Part shown: one piece after another, positions 9,060-18,068 of the stretch
How positions within the stretch are numbered: position 1 is the first letter of the stretch
Layout: each line of letters begins with the position of its first letter
Assembly: GCF_902459725.1 (NCBI RefSeq)
Contig: NZ_CABPSH010000002.1
Span: 310,001-374,000, forward strand
Source: Pandoraea eparura
GTDB lineage: Bacteria > Pseudomonadota > Gammaproteobacteria > Burkholderiales > Burkholderiaceae
Reading direction: 5' to 3'
DNA length: 64,000 bases
Translations under genes and position numbers: made by a program
Notes under the pieces: generated by a model
What the model was told of the DNA's origin: nothing
The model's input: the letters and a program-made list of their open reading frames with translations, nothing else
Databases searched by the model: none

Positions 9060-9386
9060 GCCGCCCCGCGCTCCGTGCGTACGCCTCCCATCGTTACAGG
9101 TCCGACGCACACGACGGAAGCCATCACCGAGCCGTCTCGCTGCGGAGCAACATTCGCCATGTGCATCGGTGAAATCAGCTTATCGCTGCAGTGCGGCGAT
9201 AGGGTTGTGAACTATCCGAGAGAATGGGTACACGAATGCGATGGCGGCAATATCCGAATGGTGTTTCGGGCGAGTCCGAGTCGAAAGATCGGACGACACC
9301 GCAAAGTGTTGCGCGAAGCCCTCACCACGCTGGTCATTGCTTGCCTTGCAGGCCGATAATGGTGACCAAATCACGGAGGAAAGACC
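9060..9386. other. Non-coding gap upstream of aldo/keto reductase
   Basis: About 330 bases. Short open frames exist on both strands but lack ribosome sites and recognisable protein character. The only clear signal is the ribosome site (GGAGGA) of the following gene at 9376-9381. Confidence 0.4.
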
Positions 9387-10220
9387 ATGCGAAAAATCGC
9401 GTTCCCCCAAGGCGACAGCGTACCGGTGCTTGGCCAGGGCACTTGGATGATGGGCGAGAAGCCGGAGCGGCGCCGCGAGGAAATCGCGGCATTGCAACTG
9501 GGCGTCTCGCTGGGCATGACGCTCGTCGATACGGCCGAGATGTATGGCGAAGGGGCGACCGAGCGCCTTGTGGGCGACGCGCTCGACGGCCTGCGCGACG
9601 AGGTATTTCTCGTGAGCAAGGTCTACCCGCACAATGCTTCGCGACGTGGCGTGATCGCCGCTTGCGAGCGGAGTCTGGAGCGCTTGCGCACCGATCGCCT
9701 CGATCTCTACCTGCTGCATTGGCGTGGCGACGTCCCGCTCGAAGACACGATTGCCGGCTTCGAAGCGTTGCAGGAGGCGGGCAAGATCCGCCACTGGGGG
9801 GTGAGCAACTTCGATACGGAGGACATGGAAGACTTGTTCGAGCTGCCCGGCGGCGAAAAGTGCGCGACCGATCAGGTGCTGTACAACCTCTCGCGACGCG
9901 GCCCCGAGTATGACCTTGCCCCGTGGCTGGCGGCACGCGGTCTGCCGATGATGGCGTATTCGCCGATCGAGCAGGGACGGCTGCCGGCAAAGGGCGCACT
10001 GGGCGACATCGCCGCCGCGCGCCACGTCGCCCCGCTGCAGATTGCGCTTGCCTGGGTGCTCAGCCGTCCGGGCGTCATCGCCATTCCCAAGGCGAGCACG
10101 GACGCTCACGTGCGCGCCAATCGCGCCGCCCACGACATCGATCTGACGACGGAGGAACTGGCTCGGCTCGATCATCATTTCGAAGCGCCGTCGCGCAAAC
10201 GTCCGCTGGAGATGATCTGA
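9387..10220 (+). CDS. Aldo/keto reductase
   Basis: 277-residue NAD(P)H-dependent carbonyl reductase. The AKR catalytic tetrad is visible as Asp and Tyr in VDTAEMYGEG, Lys in VSKVYPHN and His in YLLHWRG; C-terminal IPKAST contacts the cofactor phosphate. GGAGGA stands six bases before the ATG. The next gene starts 85 bases downstream on the same strand, so cotranscription is possible but unproven. Substrate cannot be told from sequence. Confidence 0.92.
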   Translation: MRKIAFPQGDSVPVLGQGTWMMGEKPERRREEIAALQLGVSLGMTLVDTAEMYGEGATERLVGDALDGLRDEVFLVSKVYPHNASRRGVIAACERSLERLRTDRLDLYLLHWRGDVPLEDTIAGFEALQEAGKIRHWGVSNFDTEDMEDLFELPGGEKCATDQVLYNLSRRGPEYDLAPWLAARGLPMMAYSPIEQGRLPAKGALGDIAAARHVAPLQIALAWVLSRPGVIAIPKASTDAHVRANRAAHDIDLTTEELARLDHHFEAPSRKRPLEMI

Positions 10221-10305
10221 ACACGCGCGGGATTATTGAAGGCGTTTAGGGGTACGCATTTAACCCGGTACACTGAGCGCTTTCGTGCTTTCGCAGGGCG
10301 GCTTC

Positions 10306-11574
10306 ATGAATGATTCACGTCCCGTCGTCGTCATCGGGGGCGGTTTGGTCGGCGTATGTACGGCCGCATATCTTCAACGTGCCGGACACGCGGTGGTGAT
10401 CGTCGACCGGCAATCGGTACGTCAGGCGGCGTCGCTTGGCAATGCGGGCTGCATCAATGGCTCGTCGGTCGTGCCCGTCGCCATGCCCGGTGTGCTCTGG
10501 CAGGTGCCCCGCTGGTTGATGCAACCGGATGGCCCGCTCGTCCTGCGTTGGGGCTATCTCCCGCGCATGGTGCCGTGGCTGATGCGCTTCGTCGCCGCCA
10601 GCCAGCCGGCACGCGTTGCCGCGCAGGCGAGCGCGCTGCGCGCACTGCTCGGCCCCGCGCTCGACGCGTATCAACCGCTGCTTGACGATGCCGGCGCGAA
10701 CGATCTCGTCAAGCGTCGTGGCTATCTCATCGCTTATTCCAGCCAGAAGGGCATGGCGGGCGACGAAGGCGGCATGGCGCTGCGCCGCGACAACGGCGTG
10801 CACATCGAAACGCTGGATGCGGCCGCATTGCGCGAATTCGAGCCGGCGCTGTCGCATGACTTCGTGGGCGCCCGCTACATCGGCGAGACAGGCCACACGC
10901 CAGACCCCGGCGCGCTGCTGGCACGTCTGACGGCGCAAGTGGTCGCGCGGGGCGGGCGCATCGTCGATGCTGCCGCCACGGCCATCGAGACCAACGGCGC
11001 GCAGGCCGTGGCCGTGCACACCGACCGGGGCCGCGAACCCGCAAGCGCCGTCGTAATCGCGGCCGGCGCGTGGTCCGCACCGTTCGTGCGCCAGTTGGGC
11101 GACACCCTTGTCTTCGATACCGAGCGCGGTTATCACGTGGAGATTCCGACGCCGGACGACATGCCCTCACGTCCCGTCATGTGGGCCGAAGGCAAGCTGT
11201 TCGCCACCCCGATGAACGGCCGCCTTCGCGGCGCGGGCACGGTGGAGCTGGCCGGCCTGCAGGCGGCACCGAACTGGCGCCGCGCCGATCTGCTGCTCAA
11301 GCAGTTGCACACGATGTTCCCCGGCGCCGTGAAGGGCCCGAAGCCGACACAGTCGGTCGACGGTGCGCGCTGGCAGGGATTCCGTCCCAGCACGCCGGAT
11401 TCGCTGCCGGTATTGGGGGCGGCGTCGAAGGTGCCGAACGCGTTCTACGCATTCGGCCATGGTCACGTGGGCCTGACCGCCGCCGCCTCGACCGGACGCA
11501 CGATCGCGGCACTGGTATCCGGCGAGCGGATTGCCCTCGACCTCTCGCCTTTCTCCATCGGACGCTTTCGCTGA
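10306..11574 (+). CDS. FAD-dependent oxidoreductase, D-amino-acid dehydrogenase (DadA)-like
   Basis: 422-residue DAO-type flavoprotein. The N-terminal dinucleotide fold is VVVIGGGLVGVCTAAYLQ followed by the Asp of VIVD; the C-terminal FAD segment is FYAFGHGHVGLTAAASTGR. Length and layout match membrane-associated DadA-type dehydrogenases that deaminate D-amino acids to 2-oxo acids, passing electrons to quinone. The ATG at 10306 follows AGGGCGG. It has no alanine racemase partner, unlike classical dadAX, so the substrate may be a different amine or imino acid. The stop is followed after about 85 bases by a 9-base repeat array. Confidence 0.88.
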   Translation: MNDSRPVVVIGGGLVGVCTAAYLQRAGHAVVIVDRQSVRQAASLGNAGCINGSSVVPVAMPGVLWQVPRWLMQPDGPLVLRWGYLPRMVPWLMRFVAASQPARVAAQASALRALLGPALDAYQPLLDDAGANDLVKRRGYLIAYSSQKGMAGDEGGMALRRDNGVHIETLDAAALREFEPALSHDFVGARYIGETGHTPDPGALLARLTAQVVARGGRIVDAAATAIETNGAQAVAVHTDRGREPASAVVIAAGAWSAPFVRQLGDTLVFDTERGYHVEIPTPDDMPSRPVMWAEGKLFATPMNGRLRGAGTVELAGLQAAPNWRRADLLLKQLHTMFPGAVKGPKPTQSVDGARWQGFRPSTPDSLPVLGAASKVPNAFYAFGHGHVGLTAAASTGRTIAALVSGERIALDLSPFSIGRFR

Positions 11575-11660
11575 CGCACCGAGGTAAGCCCGAAGGCAAG
11601 GGACGTAAGCCGCGCGCCCCTGCCTCTGCCTATGCCACCTGCGATGCGCGTCGCCGGGGT

Positions 11661-11786
11661 TGCCCGAGCCGCCTGAGCTGCCTGAGCTGCCTGAGCTGCC
11701 TGAGCTGCCTGAGCTGCCTGAGCTGCCTGAGCTGCCTGAGCTGCCCGAGCTGCCCGAGCTGCCTGCGTCGCCTACGCCACCTATGC
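11661..11786. repeat. 9-base tandem repeat array (unit TGCCTGAGC)
   Basis: Eleven head-to-tail 9-base units at 11661-11759, mostly TGCCTGAGC with TGCCCGAGC variants. Degenerate units follow to 11786 (TGCCTGCGT, CGCCTACGC, CACCTATGC). It lies between convergent genes. The TGA in each consensus unit is in frame with the upstream plus-strand oxidoreductase. Confidence 0.95.
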
Positions 11787-11833
11787 CGCCGGCGATGCGC
11801 ACCCTGCCTGAGCCAACGACACGATCCGCATCG

Positions 11834-12835
11834 TCAGGCCTTGCAGGCGGCCGCGACGATATCGCACGAGCGCAATCGCAACGCGGGATCGTAGATGTCG
11901 GTGACGAGCATCAACTCATCGGCCTGCGTGCGCTCGACCAGATCGGACAACCCGGCCTGCACTCGTTCGGGGCCACCCACCACGGCCACGCCGAGGAACG
12001 CTTCCACCGAGTGCTGTTCCGCCGGATCCCAACGCTGGTCCATATCATTGACGGGCGGCTGCAACTTCAGACTCTGTCCGCGCATGAGCGCCAGAATCTT
12101 CTGCTGCGCGGACGTCGCAAGAAATGCCGCCTCCTCGTCCGTGGGCGCGGCTACGACGGGCACGCCCACCATCACGTAGGGCTTATCCAACACCGCCGAG
12201 GGACGGAAGCGCTCGCGGTACAAGCGAAGCGCGTCGAACAGGAATCGCGGCGCAAAGTGCGATGCGAATGCGTACGGCAGCCCCAAATGCGCCGCGAGTT
12301 GCGCGGAAAACAGCGACGAGCCCAGCAACCACACCGGAATATCGCTGCCCGCGCCGGGCGTCGCGACAAGCCGTTGCCCCGGCTGCGCGGGCGCGAGCAA
12401 CGCCCGCAATTCGGCGACCTGCTCGGGGAAATCGTCGCCATCGGACAGCCGGTCGCGACGCAGCGCGCGCATGGTGGCCTGATCGGCACCGGGCGCACGC
12501 CCCAGGCCCAGATCGATGCGCCCCGGATACAGCGCGGCGAGCGTGCCGAAGTTCTCGGCAACGACCAGCGGCGGGTGGTTCGGCAGCATCACGCCGCCCG
12601 ACCCCACGCGAATGCGCGACGTCTTGCCCGCAATGTGACCGATCAACAGGGCGGTCGCCGAACTCGCGATGCCGTCCATGTTGTGATGTTCGGCCAGCCA
12701 GAACCGCGTGAAGCCCAAGCGTTCAACATGCTGCGCCAGTTCCGTGGATTGTTTCAGGGCGTCGGCCACCGTGCCGCCGGCGCGCACGGGTACCAGGTCC
12801 AGCATCGAGAGGGCCGTCTTCGACAAACTGCTCAT
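11834..12835 (-). CDS. LLM-class (luciferase-like) flavin-dependent oxidoreductase
   Basis: 333-residue TIM-barrel monooxygenase-like protein using reduced FMN. Hallmarks are [16 protein letters not shown] near residue 42, [16 protein letters not shown], and [13 protein letters not shown], all typical of the YhbW/MsnO8 subgroup. The ATG at 12835 is preceded by GGAGA; a longer in-frame reading to 12928 lacks support. It is divergent from an HxlR regulator, suggesting inducible control by a reactive or aromatic compound. Substrate unknown. Confidence 0.92.
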   Translation of the reverse strand: MSSLSKTALSMLDLVPVRAGGTVADALKQSTELAQHVERLGFTRFWLAEHHNMDGIASSATALLIGHIAGKTSRIRVGSGGVMLPNHPPLVVAENFGTLAALYPGRIDLGLGRAPGADQATMRALRRDRLSDGDDFPEQVAELRALLAPAQPGQRLVATPGAGSDIPVWLLGSSLFSAQLAAHLGLPYAFASHFAPRFLFDALRLYRERFRPSAVLDKPYVMVGVPVVAAPTDEEAAFLATSAQQKILALMRGQSLKLQPPVNDMDQRWDPAEQHSVEAFLGVAVVGGPERVQAGLSDLVERTQADELMLVTDIYDPALRLRSCDIVAAACKA

Positions 12836-12906
12836 GGGATTCTCCAATGTCCTGCGCGCGCCCATCCGGCATGCCAAGGGGAAAGCCCGAGGCCCCCTTA
12901 CCGCGG

Positions 12907-13446
12907 ATGACGCGCACCATCGCCACAAAGTATAGTGACGAAGACCCCAAATCCCCAGTAGGCACCTTTCAGTTGAATAGTCACCAATTGGTTACCATAA
13001 ACAAACCTGCCCCTTTCGTCTTCGAAGAAACCTGCGTGCCGCGTCGCGTGCTGGAACTCTTCAGCGTGAAGTGGACGAGCATGGTGCTCTACGCGTTGCA
13101 ATGCGGCACCACACGCACGGGAGAATTGCAGCGCCGGTTACCCGGGATTTCCAAGAAGATGCTCACGCAGACGTTGCGCGAACTCGAACGTGACGGCCTG
13201 ATTCATCGCGAGGTGTTTGCCGTCGTGCCGCCCAAGGTGGAGTATTCGCTCACGCCGCTGGGCGAGTTGTTCATCGAGCCCATCGAGATGTTGTACCGAT
13301 GGGGCAATCAACACGCCGACGTGCTGGCCCAACTCAGCCTGCGTCGCGGCAAACGGACGCAGGCTGGCGATTCCGGCGACGCGACCGACACGGCGCCCCC
13401 CGCAGGCCTCAACGATCCAGCAAGCGGCCCAGTCGCATCATCGTGA
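12907..13446 (+). CDS. HxlR-family transcriptional regulator
   Basis: Winged-helix HxlR/DUF24 protein: the Cys of [17 protein letters not shown], then [20 protein letters not shown] (recognition helix) and [10 protein letters not shown]. HxlR proteins often sense aldehydes, quinones or thiol stress through the N-terminal cysteine. The start is uncertain. ATG 12907 is listed, but a TATAGT box at 12931 and family N-termini of 10-20 residues before the Cys favour a TTG start at 12973 or 12988. The C-terminus is a polar Ala/Asp/Thr tail overlapping the convergent hydrolase gene by 38 bases. Confidence 0.85.
   Translation: MTRTIATKYSDEDPKSPVGTFQLNSHQLVTINKPAPFVFEETCVPRRVLELFSVKWTSMVLYALQCGTTRTGELQRRLPGISKKMLTQTLRELERDGLIHREVFAVVPPKVEYSLTPLGELFIEPIEMLYRWGNQHADVLAQLSLRRGKRTQAGDSGDATDTAPPAGLNDPASGPVASS
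12980..12995. promoter_or_regulatory. Putative HxlR operator
   Basis: GTCACCAATTGGTTAC is a near-perfect palindrome (7 of 8 pairs) about 145 bases upstream of the luciferase-like gene. It lies at the likely true start of the HxlR gene, so it could serve autoregulation and control of the divergent gene. Confidence 0.5.
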
Positions 13447-14392
13447 CGTTCACGCCAAGGTGTCGCATCGACGGCTGCACGATCACGCAGTTGTCATAGG
13501 GCGTGACGATGACCTCGTCGCCGTCGCGGGCGATCTCCGTGCCGGCCTTCTCGATCACCTCAAGCCCCGTGAACGGCTGCGAGAAGCGGAAGTCCATCGA
13601 GCGTGCCACGACCGGCTGCGTGATTTCCACGAACTTCTGTCGAGCGGGCCGCGTTTGCGTCAGGTATGGCGTCATATCGGCCTCGGCCACGACGCCCGCG
13701 TGAATCAGGAAACGCGCCGCGCAATCGAGCGCGACATCGCGCGCGCTCCCCGCGAAATGCTGACCGGTTTCGATCAGCAGTGCGTTCTTCGGGCTGGCCG
13801 GGTCGCCAAAGCCGCCGTAATCGCGCATGCGCGTGCCGTTGGCGTGCCCCTTGTCGACGATGACGTGCTCGGGCATGCCGAGTTCGGCGGCCAGCGCAAT
13901 CGCCTTCTCCAGCGGGCCGGTCATCATCAGCGGTGCGGACGCCTCATGCATCGAGTGAATATCGAGCAGCAGATCGACCGTGTCGATGAACGGGCGCATC
14001 GCACGGGCTCGCGCCAGCTCGCGGCTCTGGCGCTCGCCGTCGAGCGTCGACGGCGTCCAGACACGGTTCATGTCTTCGTCGAGAAAGCGCGTGGCGTCGG
14101 CGTTCTCGGCGCTGAATTGCTCGTAAGCCCCGATATTGCCGAAACCGAGCGACAGGCGTCCCGCCGTGGGTCTCACCCCCGCGGCGAGCAGCGTGTCGAC
14201 CGCAATGGCACCGCTCACTTCGTTGCCGTGCGTGAGCGCAAGAATCATCACGTGCTTGCCAGGCTTGCCGCTGTCGAACGAATGCAGATAGTCGATGCCG
14301 GTGTTGCCTTCGCGCCAGCGTGCGATGTCGGGGAACGAGACTTCGATGGGGTACGCCGGCAGAGCGGCGCGGATCGCTTCAAGCGTGGTCAT
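13409..14392 (-). CDS. Succinylglutamate desuccinylase/aspartoacylase family hydrolase
   Basis: 327-residue zinc-dependent acylase (M14-like). The zinc site is seen as HGNE in ALTHGNEVSGA near residue 54 and His in LLLDIHSMHE near residue 146. Family members remove acyl groups from N-acyl amino acids or related amides. It is the downstream partner of an MFS symporter gene on the same strand (147-base gap), suggesting uptake and deacylation of an N-acylated substrate. The 3' end overlaps the convergent HxlR gene. Substrate not determinable. Confidence 0.88.
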   Translation of the reverse strand: MTTLEAIRAALPAYPIEVSFPDIARWREGNTGIDYLHSFDSGKPGKHVMILALTHGNEVSGAIAVDTLLAAGVRPTAGRLSLGFGNIGAYEQFSAENADATRFLDEDMNRVWTPSTLDGERQSRELARARAMRPFIDTVDLLLDIHSMHEASAPLMMTGPLEKAIALAAELGMPEHVIVDKGHANGTRMRDYGGFGDPASPKNALLIETGQHFAGSARDVALDCAARFLIHAGVVAEADMTPYLTQTRPARQKFVEITQPVVARSMDFRFSQPFTGLEVIEKAGTEIARDGDEVIVTPYDNCVIVQPSMRHLGVNVTMMRLGRLLDR

Positions 14393-14539
14393 GAAAAATG
14401 CTCCGCAGAGGATGCCGCAAAAAAACGACGACGTTGCAACCGAAGATCGGCGAACGTTGTCGTCACGGCGAAATTCAGTGCATCGGGCGAGGGCTGCAGC
14501 GAAGGAAACGCGTCGCGTGCCGGACGTCCGATGCGTCGG

Positions 14540-15859
14540 TCAAACCCTGGAGGCGCGCGGCGAGCCGTGCGTTACGCCTGCGATTTTGCCTGCGCGCACG
14601 CGGCGGCCGAGCGAGATCACCGCACCAACACTCAGTACGGCGGTCGTCATCACGTAGAAACTCGGGGCGAGCTTGTTGTGCGTGGCGTCGATAAGCCAGG
14701 TCACGATGAGCGGCGCGAACCCGCCGAACAGCGTCACCGAGAAGTTGTACGACAGCGCCAGGCCTGTGCCGCGCGTGCTTGTCGGGAAGATGTCCGCCAG
14801 CAGGGCGGGCAGCGGCGCGAGACTCACGGCGATGAGCAGACCGACAAGCGCCTGCACCATGAGCAACGTCTGGAAGGTCGGATATTTGTTGAGCAGCACG
14901 AACAACGGGTACGTCGTCACGCCCACGAGGATCAGCGCCCAGAGCATCACGCGAATGCGGCCGAAGCGGTCCGAGAGGTGGCCCACGACGGGGGCGGCGA
15001 TCATGAGCATCACGCCGGTGACCACCGCGCCGATGAACGACGACGTCGCCGGGATATGCAGTTGCTTGACGGCATAGGTTGGCATGTAGAGCTTGTGGAC
15101 GTAGTTGAACGCGGTGGCGGCGGCGACCACACCGGCACCGAGCAGCATATTGACGCGATCGCGGCCGAAGACTTCGCGCAGCGGCGACGTCTCGCGCTGC
15201 TTTTCGCCGAGCTTCTTGAAGTCGGCGGTCTCGTCGATGTTGCGACGGATGTAGAGACCGACCGGGCCGATGAGCAGGCCCACGGCGAAGGCGATGCGCC
15301 AGCCCCATGCGCTAAGCTGGTCGGCCGTGAGCAGCAGGCTCAGCAGCGCGGACACCCCGGCGGCGAGCACGGTGGCAAGACCTTGCGTCGACATCTGCCA
15401 GCTCGCGAAGAACCCACGGCGTTTCGCGTCGGCATGTTCAACCATGAAGGCCGTGGCGGCGCCGAACTCGCCGCCCGTCGAGAAGCCTTGCAGCATTCGG
15501 GCGACGATGATCAGCAGCGGCGAGAAAATGCCGATCTGCGCATAGGTCGGGGCGAACGCGATCATGGCGGTGCCGAGCATCATCAAGGCGATGGACACCG
15601 TGAGCGACGCCTTGCGTCCGGCGCGGTCGGCATAGCTGCCCAGAATGATCGAGCCCAGCGGGCGCGTCACGAACGAGATACCGAAGGTACCGACGGAGAG
15701 CAGCAGCGACGTCGTCGCGTCGTGCGCGGGGAAGAACAACTGCCCGATCACGATGGCGAAGTAGCCATAGATCAGCAGATCGTAAAACTCGAGTGCGTTA
15801 CCGATGCTCGCGGCGCAAATTTCGCGCCACGGGTTGTGGGGTTTGGCGTTGTGGGTCAT
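14540..15859 (-). CDS. MFS transporter, metabolite:H+ symporter (ProP/KgtP-like)
   Basis: 439-residue 12-helix major facilitator of the MHS group. Motifs include ASIGNALEFYDLLIYG in helix 1, SYADRAGRKASL in loop 2-3, QGFSTGGEFGAATAF in helix 4 and GHLSDRFGRIRV in loop 8-9. This group imports organic acids and zwitterions with protons. It lies upstream of, and is probably cotranscribed with, the aspartoacylase-like gene. The upstream gap holds a 7-base inverted repeat at 15985-16001. Confidence 0.92.
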   Translation of the reverse strand: MTHNAKPHNPWREICAASIGNALEFYDLLIYGYFAIVIGQLFFPAHDATTSLLLSVGTFGISFVTRPLGSIILGSYADRAGRKASLTVSIALMMLGTAMIAFAPTYAQIGIFSPLLIIVARMLQGFSTGGEFGAATAFMVEHADAKRRGFFASWQMSTQGLATVLAAGVSALLSLLLTADQLSAWGWRIAFAVGLLIGPVGLYIRRNIDETADFKKLGEKQRETSPLREVFGRDRVNMLLGAGVVAAATAFNYVHKLYMPTYAVKQLHIPATSSFIGAVVTGVMLMIAAPVVGHLSDRFGRIRVMLWALILVGVTTYPLFVLLNKYPTFQTLLMVQALVGLLIAVSLAPLPALLADIFPTSTRGTGLALSYNFSVTLFGGFAPLIVTWLIDATHNKLAPSFYVMTTAVLSVGAVISLGRRVRAGKIAGVTHGSPRASRV

Positions 15860-15984
15860 GCCCGGCTCCTCTGGATCGCTGGCGTTGGGGATAGGTGTGC
15901 GATGGCCCCGGGGCGCCTTGAAGGCACGCTGTAGCCATCAGCCAGTCTCAGGAAGCGGAGTGTAGGCGGCAGAAAAAGCGGCTT

Positions 15985-16001
15985 CGTGCCGATTCGGCAC
16001 G
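15985..16001. promoter_or_regulatory. Inverted repeat CGTGCCG-ATT-CGGCACG
   Basis: Perfect 7-3-7 inverted repeat in the 290-base gap between two minus-strand genes, about 125 bases upstream of the MFS gene. A T run lies about 15 bases beyond it in the minus direction. That is too far for a good terminator, so an operator is as likely. Confidence 0.35.
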
Positions 16002-16150
16002 CGCGGGTGCTGATTGGGAAATCGGCGGCCGCCCCGGTGAGGCGGCACCCGCAGCGATGGCACGGAACGCCAAGCGCCGGGCTGGCGAGCAACGTCCGGA
16101 CCGGATCCGGCGTTGCCTGTCCATCGATCAAGGCGTTCTCGGCAACGCCA

Positions 16151-17071
16151 TCATTGAAGGAACTGGACGATGGCCTCCACCGTTGCCTTCGGCTGCTCCT
16201 CCATGAGCCAGTGGCCTGCGCCCGGGATCACCACCCCCCGCACATTGCCGGCCGCCCCGCGCGCCACAGTTTCCATCATGGTGCCGAAGGATTTTTCGCC
16301 ACCGATGGCGAGCACCGGCATCGGCAACGGGCCTTTGGCGAGGAAGGTCTTGTTATCGATCACGTCCTGATCGAAAGCGTGGAACTGCTCGAAGCCCGAA
16401 TGCATGGCGCCGGGCAAGGCATAGAATTTGGCGTAGTGCCGGCGCGAGGCCTCGTCGAAGTTTTTCGGATTCGCCGAAAAATCGTTCCAGAAGCGATCCA
16501 GATAGATGCGCTCGCGGCCTTTCACCAATCGCTCCATGTCCGGCCCGCCAAAGCGGAAATGCCAGAGCAGTGGGCTCTTCAGGATTTCCTCCCACGGGCC
16601 GACGCCGGGTATCGGTGCATCCATCAACACGAGCTTGGATACGCGCTCAGGCTGCTCGGCCGCGAACGCGTAAGCGACCATGTTGCCGATGTCATGGGCG
16701 ACCACGTCGACCTTGCCGATCTGAAGTGTGTCCAGTACACCGGCGATGTCGCGCGCTTCGTTCTTCTTGTCGTAGCCAGTCGCGGGATGGTCAGAAAGTC
16801 CCATGCCGCGCAGATCCGGCACGACCACCGTGTGGTTGACGGCCAGCTTCGCGGCGAGCGGCGCCCACATATCGCCGGTCTCGCCGTAGCCATGCAGCAA
16901 CACCACGGCAGGCCCGTGGCCGCCGACGCGCACGTAAATCTTTGCGCCGTTGGTCGTGATGGTCCGTGTTGTGAAACTCGCGGGAAATGGCACGACAGCG
17001 GAGACGGCAGGGACAACAGGGAAGACATACAGCGAGACAAGCAACAACAGAATAGAGAGCGTCTTTCGCAT
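16151..17071 (-). CDS. Exported alpha/beta hydrolase (epoxide hydrolase/dehalogenase-like)
   Basis: 306-residue alpha/beta-hydrolase. An N-terminal signal peptide (MRKTLSILLLLVSLYVF...) implies a periplasmic site. Core motifs: HGYGETGDMW (oxyanion region), DLRGMGLSD, nucleophile elbow VVAHDIGNMV with Asp as nucleophile, and catalytic His in GAGHWLMEEQP. An Asp nucleophile is the mark of haloalkane/haloacetate dehalogenases and epoxide hydrolases rather than esterases. The start at 17071 has GGAGG six bases upstream. Substrate unknown. Confidence 0.9.
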   Translation of the reverse strand: MRKTLSILLLLVSLYVFPVVPAVSAVVPFPASFTTRTITTNGAKIYVRVGGHGPAVVLLHGYGETGDMWAPLAAKLAVNHTVVVPDLRGMGLSDHPATGYDKKNEARDIAGVLDTLQIGKVDVVAHDIGNMVAYAFAAEQPERVSKLVLMDAPIPGVGPWEEILKSPLLWHFRFGGPDMERLVKGRERIYLDRFWNDFSANPKNFDEASRRHYAKFYALPGAMHSGFEQFHAFDQDVIDNKTFLAKGPLPMPVLAIGGEKSFGTMMETVARGAAGNVRGVVIPGAGHWLMEEQPKATVEAIVQFLQ

Positions 17072-17300
17072 TTCTAACCTCCGAGGGTTGAGAAAACCAA
17101 TCGATGACGCCGCGATTGACGCCATCGATCGCTACCGCGAAACCACGTGCTTCGTTACCGCGTCACACCCGTGCTCGTTGCATCCATGAAAAAAATAAGG
17201 TTGATGCGAACATCATCCGCCCCCATGACGAGCTACGCCCCGGAACGTCCATGGGCTGCGGTGTCGCACCAGGCAGACGTCCCGCCCGCGCACGCGATGT

Positions 17301-17834
17301 TCACCCCTGGGCCTTTCCTGCCTTTTGAAATGCGTCGACGAGCTTGTCGACAATGCTGTTCAGTTGCCCGCGCTCTTCGGCGGTGAGCATCGACAGCATC
17401 TCCGTCTCCATCGATTGCCCGAGCGCATCGCTGGACACGCGCAAACGCTTGCCGGTGGCCGTCGGCCACAACTGAAAGTGGCGCGCGTCGTCGGGATGAA
17501 TCGAGCGCCGAACCAGCTTGCGTTGAATCAGGTCCGCAATCAGCTTCGACAGCAGCGTCTTCTCGATCAGCGTCTGCGCATTGAGTGCGCTCGCGGTAAT
17601 CCCAGGCGCGTCGCAGATCACCCGCAACACGCGCAGCGAACGCACATCGAGCCCGAACGCGGGACGGTACTCGGCGTTGGCGCGGCTGATCATCTCGCTC
17701 TTGATCAGGTCCAGCTTGAACGTCAAGTAATAGGCCCCGCCGCCGGCCATGCCGCCTTCAGCTTTGGCCTTGTCGTCCTTGCCACGGCCTTCCGGTCCTT
17801 CGTCATGCCCCACCGGTGACGTTCCTGCTCGCAT
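17301..17834 (-). CDS. MarR-family transcriptional regulator
   Basis: 177-residue winged-helix MarR protein: helices around RSLRVLRVICDAPGITASAL, recognition helix TLIEKTLLSKLIADL, wing VRRSIHPDDARHFQLWPT. It is divergent from an M20 amidohydrolase-MFS pair, and the gap contains a MarR-type inverted repeat (17969-17989), so it probably represses that pair and itself. The first 28 residues are charged and Gly-rich; a shorter start at Met29 is possible. Confidence 0.88.
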   Translation of the reverse strand: MRAGTSPVGHDEGPEGRGKDDKAKAEGGMAGGGAYYLTFKLDLIKSEMISRANAEYRPAFGLDVRSLRVLRVICDAPGITASALNAQTLIEKTLLSKLIADLIQRKLVRRSIHPDDARHFQLWPTATGKRLRVSSDALGQSMETEMLSMLTAEERGQLNSIVDKLVDAFQKAGKAQG

Positions 17835-17968
17835 GTGCTGCCGCCCTGTCTGAAGACTTCATCCCATCAAAGCGCGTTGCGCCGCCACACCCACCCCTGC
17901 AGCCGCTTCGCCATCGACGACGATGATAGCGCAGCTTGATGGACGCCCCACAATATCCGGGTAATTCA

Positions 17969-17989
17969 TTAGTTGAATATTTCAATTAA
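17969..17989. promoter_or_regulatory. Putative MarR operator
   Basis: TTAGTTGAA-TAT-TTCAATTAA pairs at 8 of 9 positions around a 3-base centre; the core TTGAA-TAT-TTCAA is perfect. It is A+T-rich in G+C-rich surroundings and 80 bases before the amidohydrolase start, with size and symmetry typical of MarR binding sites. Confidence 0.7.
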
Positions 17990-18068
17990 TAAATTATTCT
18001 TCGAAAAAAGGATCGTCCGGGCAGCCACTGGACACCCCCCACTCCCCCACGGAAAAGAGGTTGGCGCA

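Noticed and set aside
8939-9166. 75-codon minus-strand open frame
   Set aside because: Lies across the intrinsic terminator and candidate small RNA, no ribosome site, no recognisable protein features.
11660-11770. Pro-Glu-Leu repeat protein suggested by the array
   Set aside because: The repeating PEL reading is just one frame of the 9-base array and runs antisense into the luciferase-like gene; the other frames contain stops.
11661-11786. CRISPR array
   Set aside because: Units are 9 bases, contiguous and without spacers.
13217-15934. 905-codon plus-strand open frame
   Set aside because: Runs antisense to the aspartoacylase-like and MFS genes; it is Arg/His-rich with no domain, as expected from the complement of G+C-rich coding sequence.
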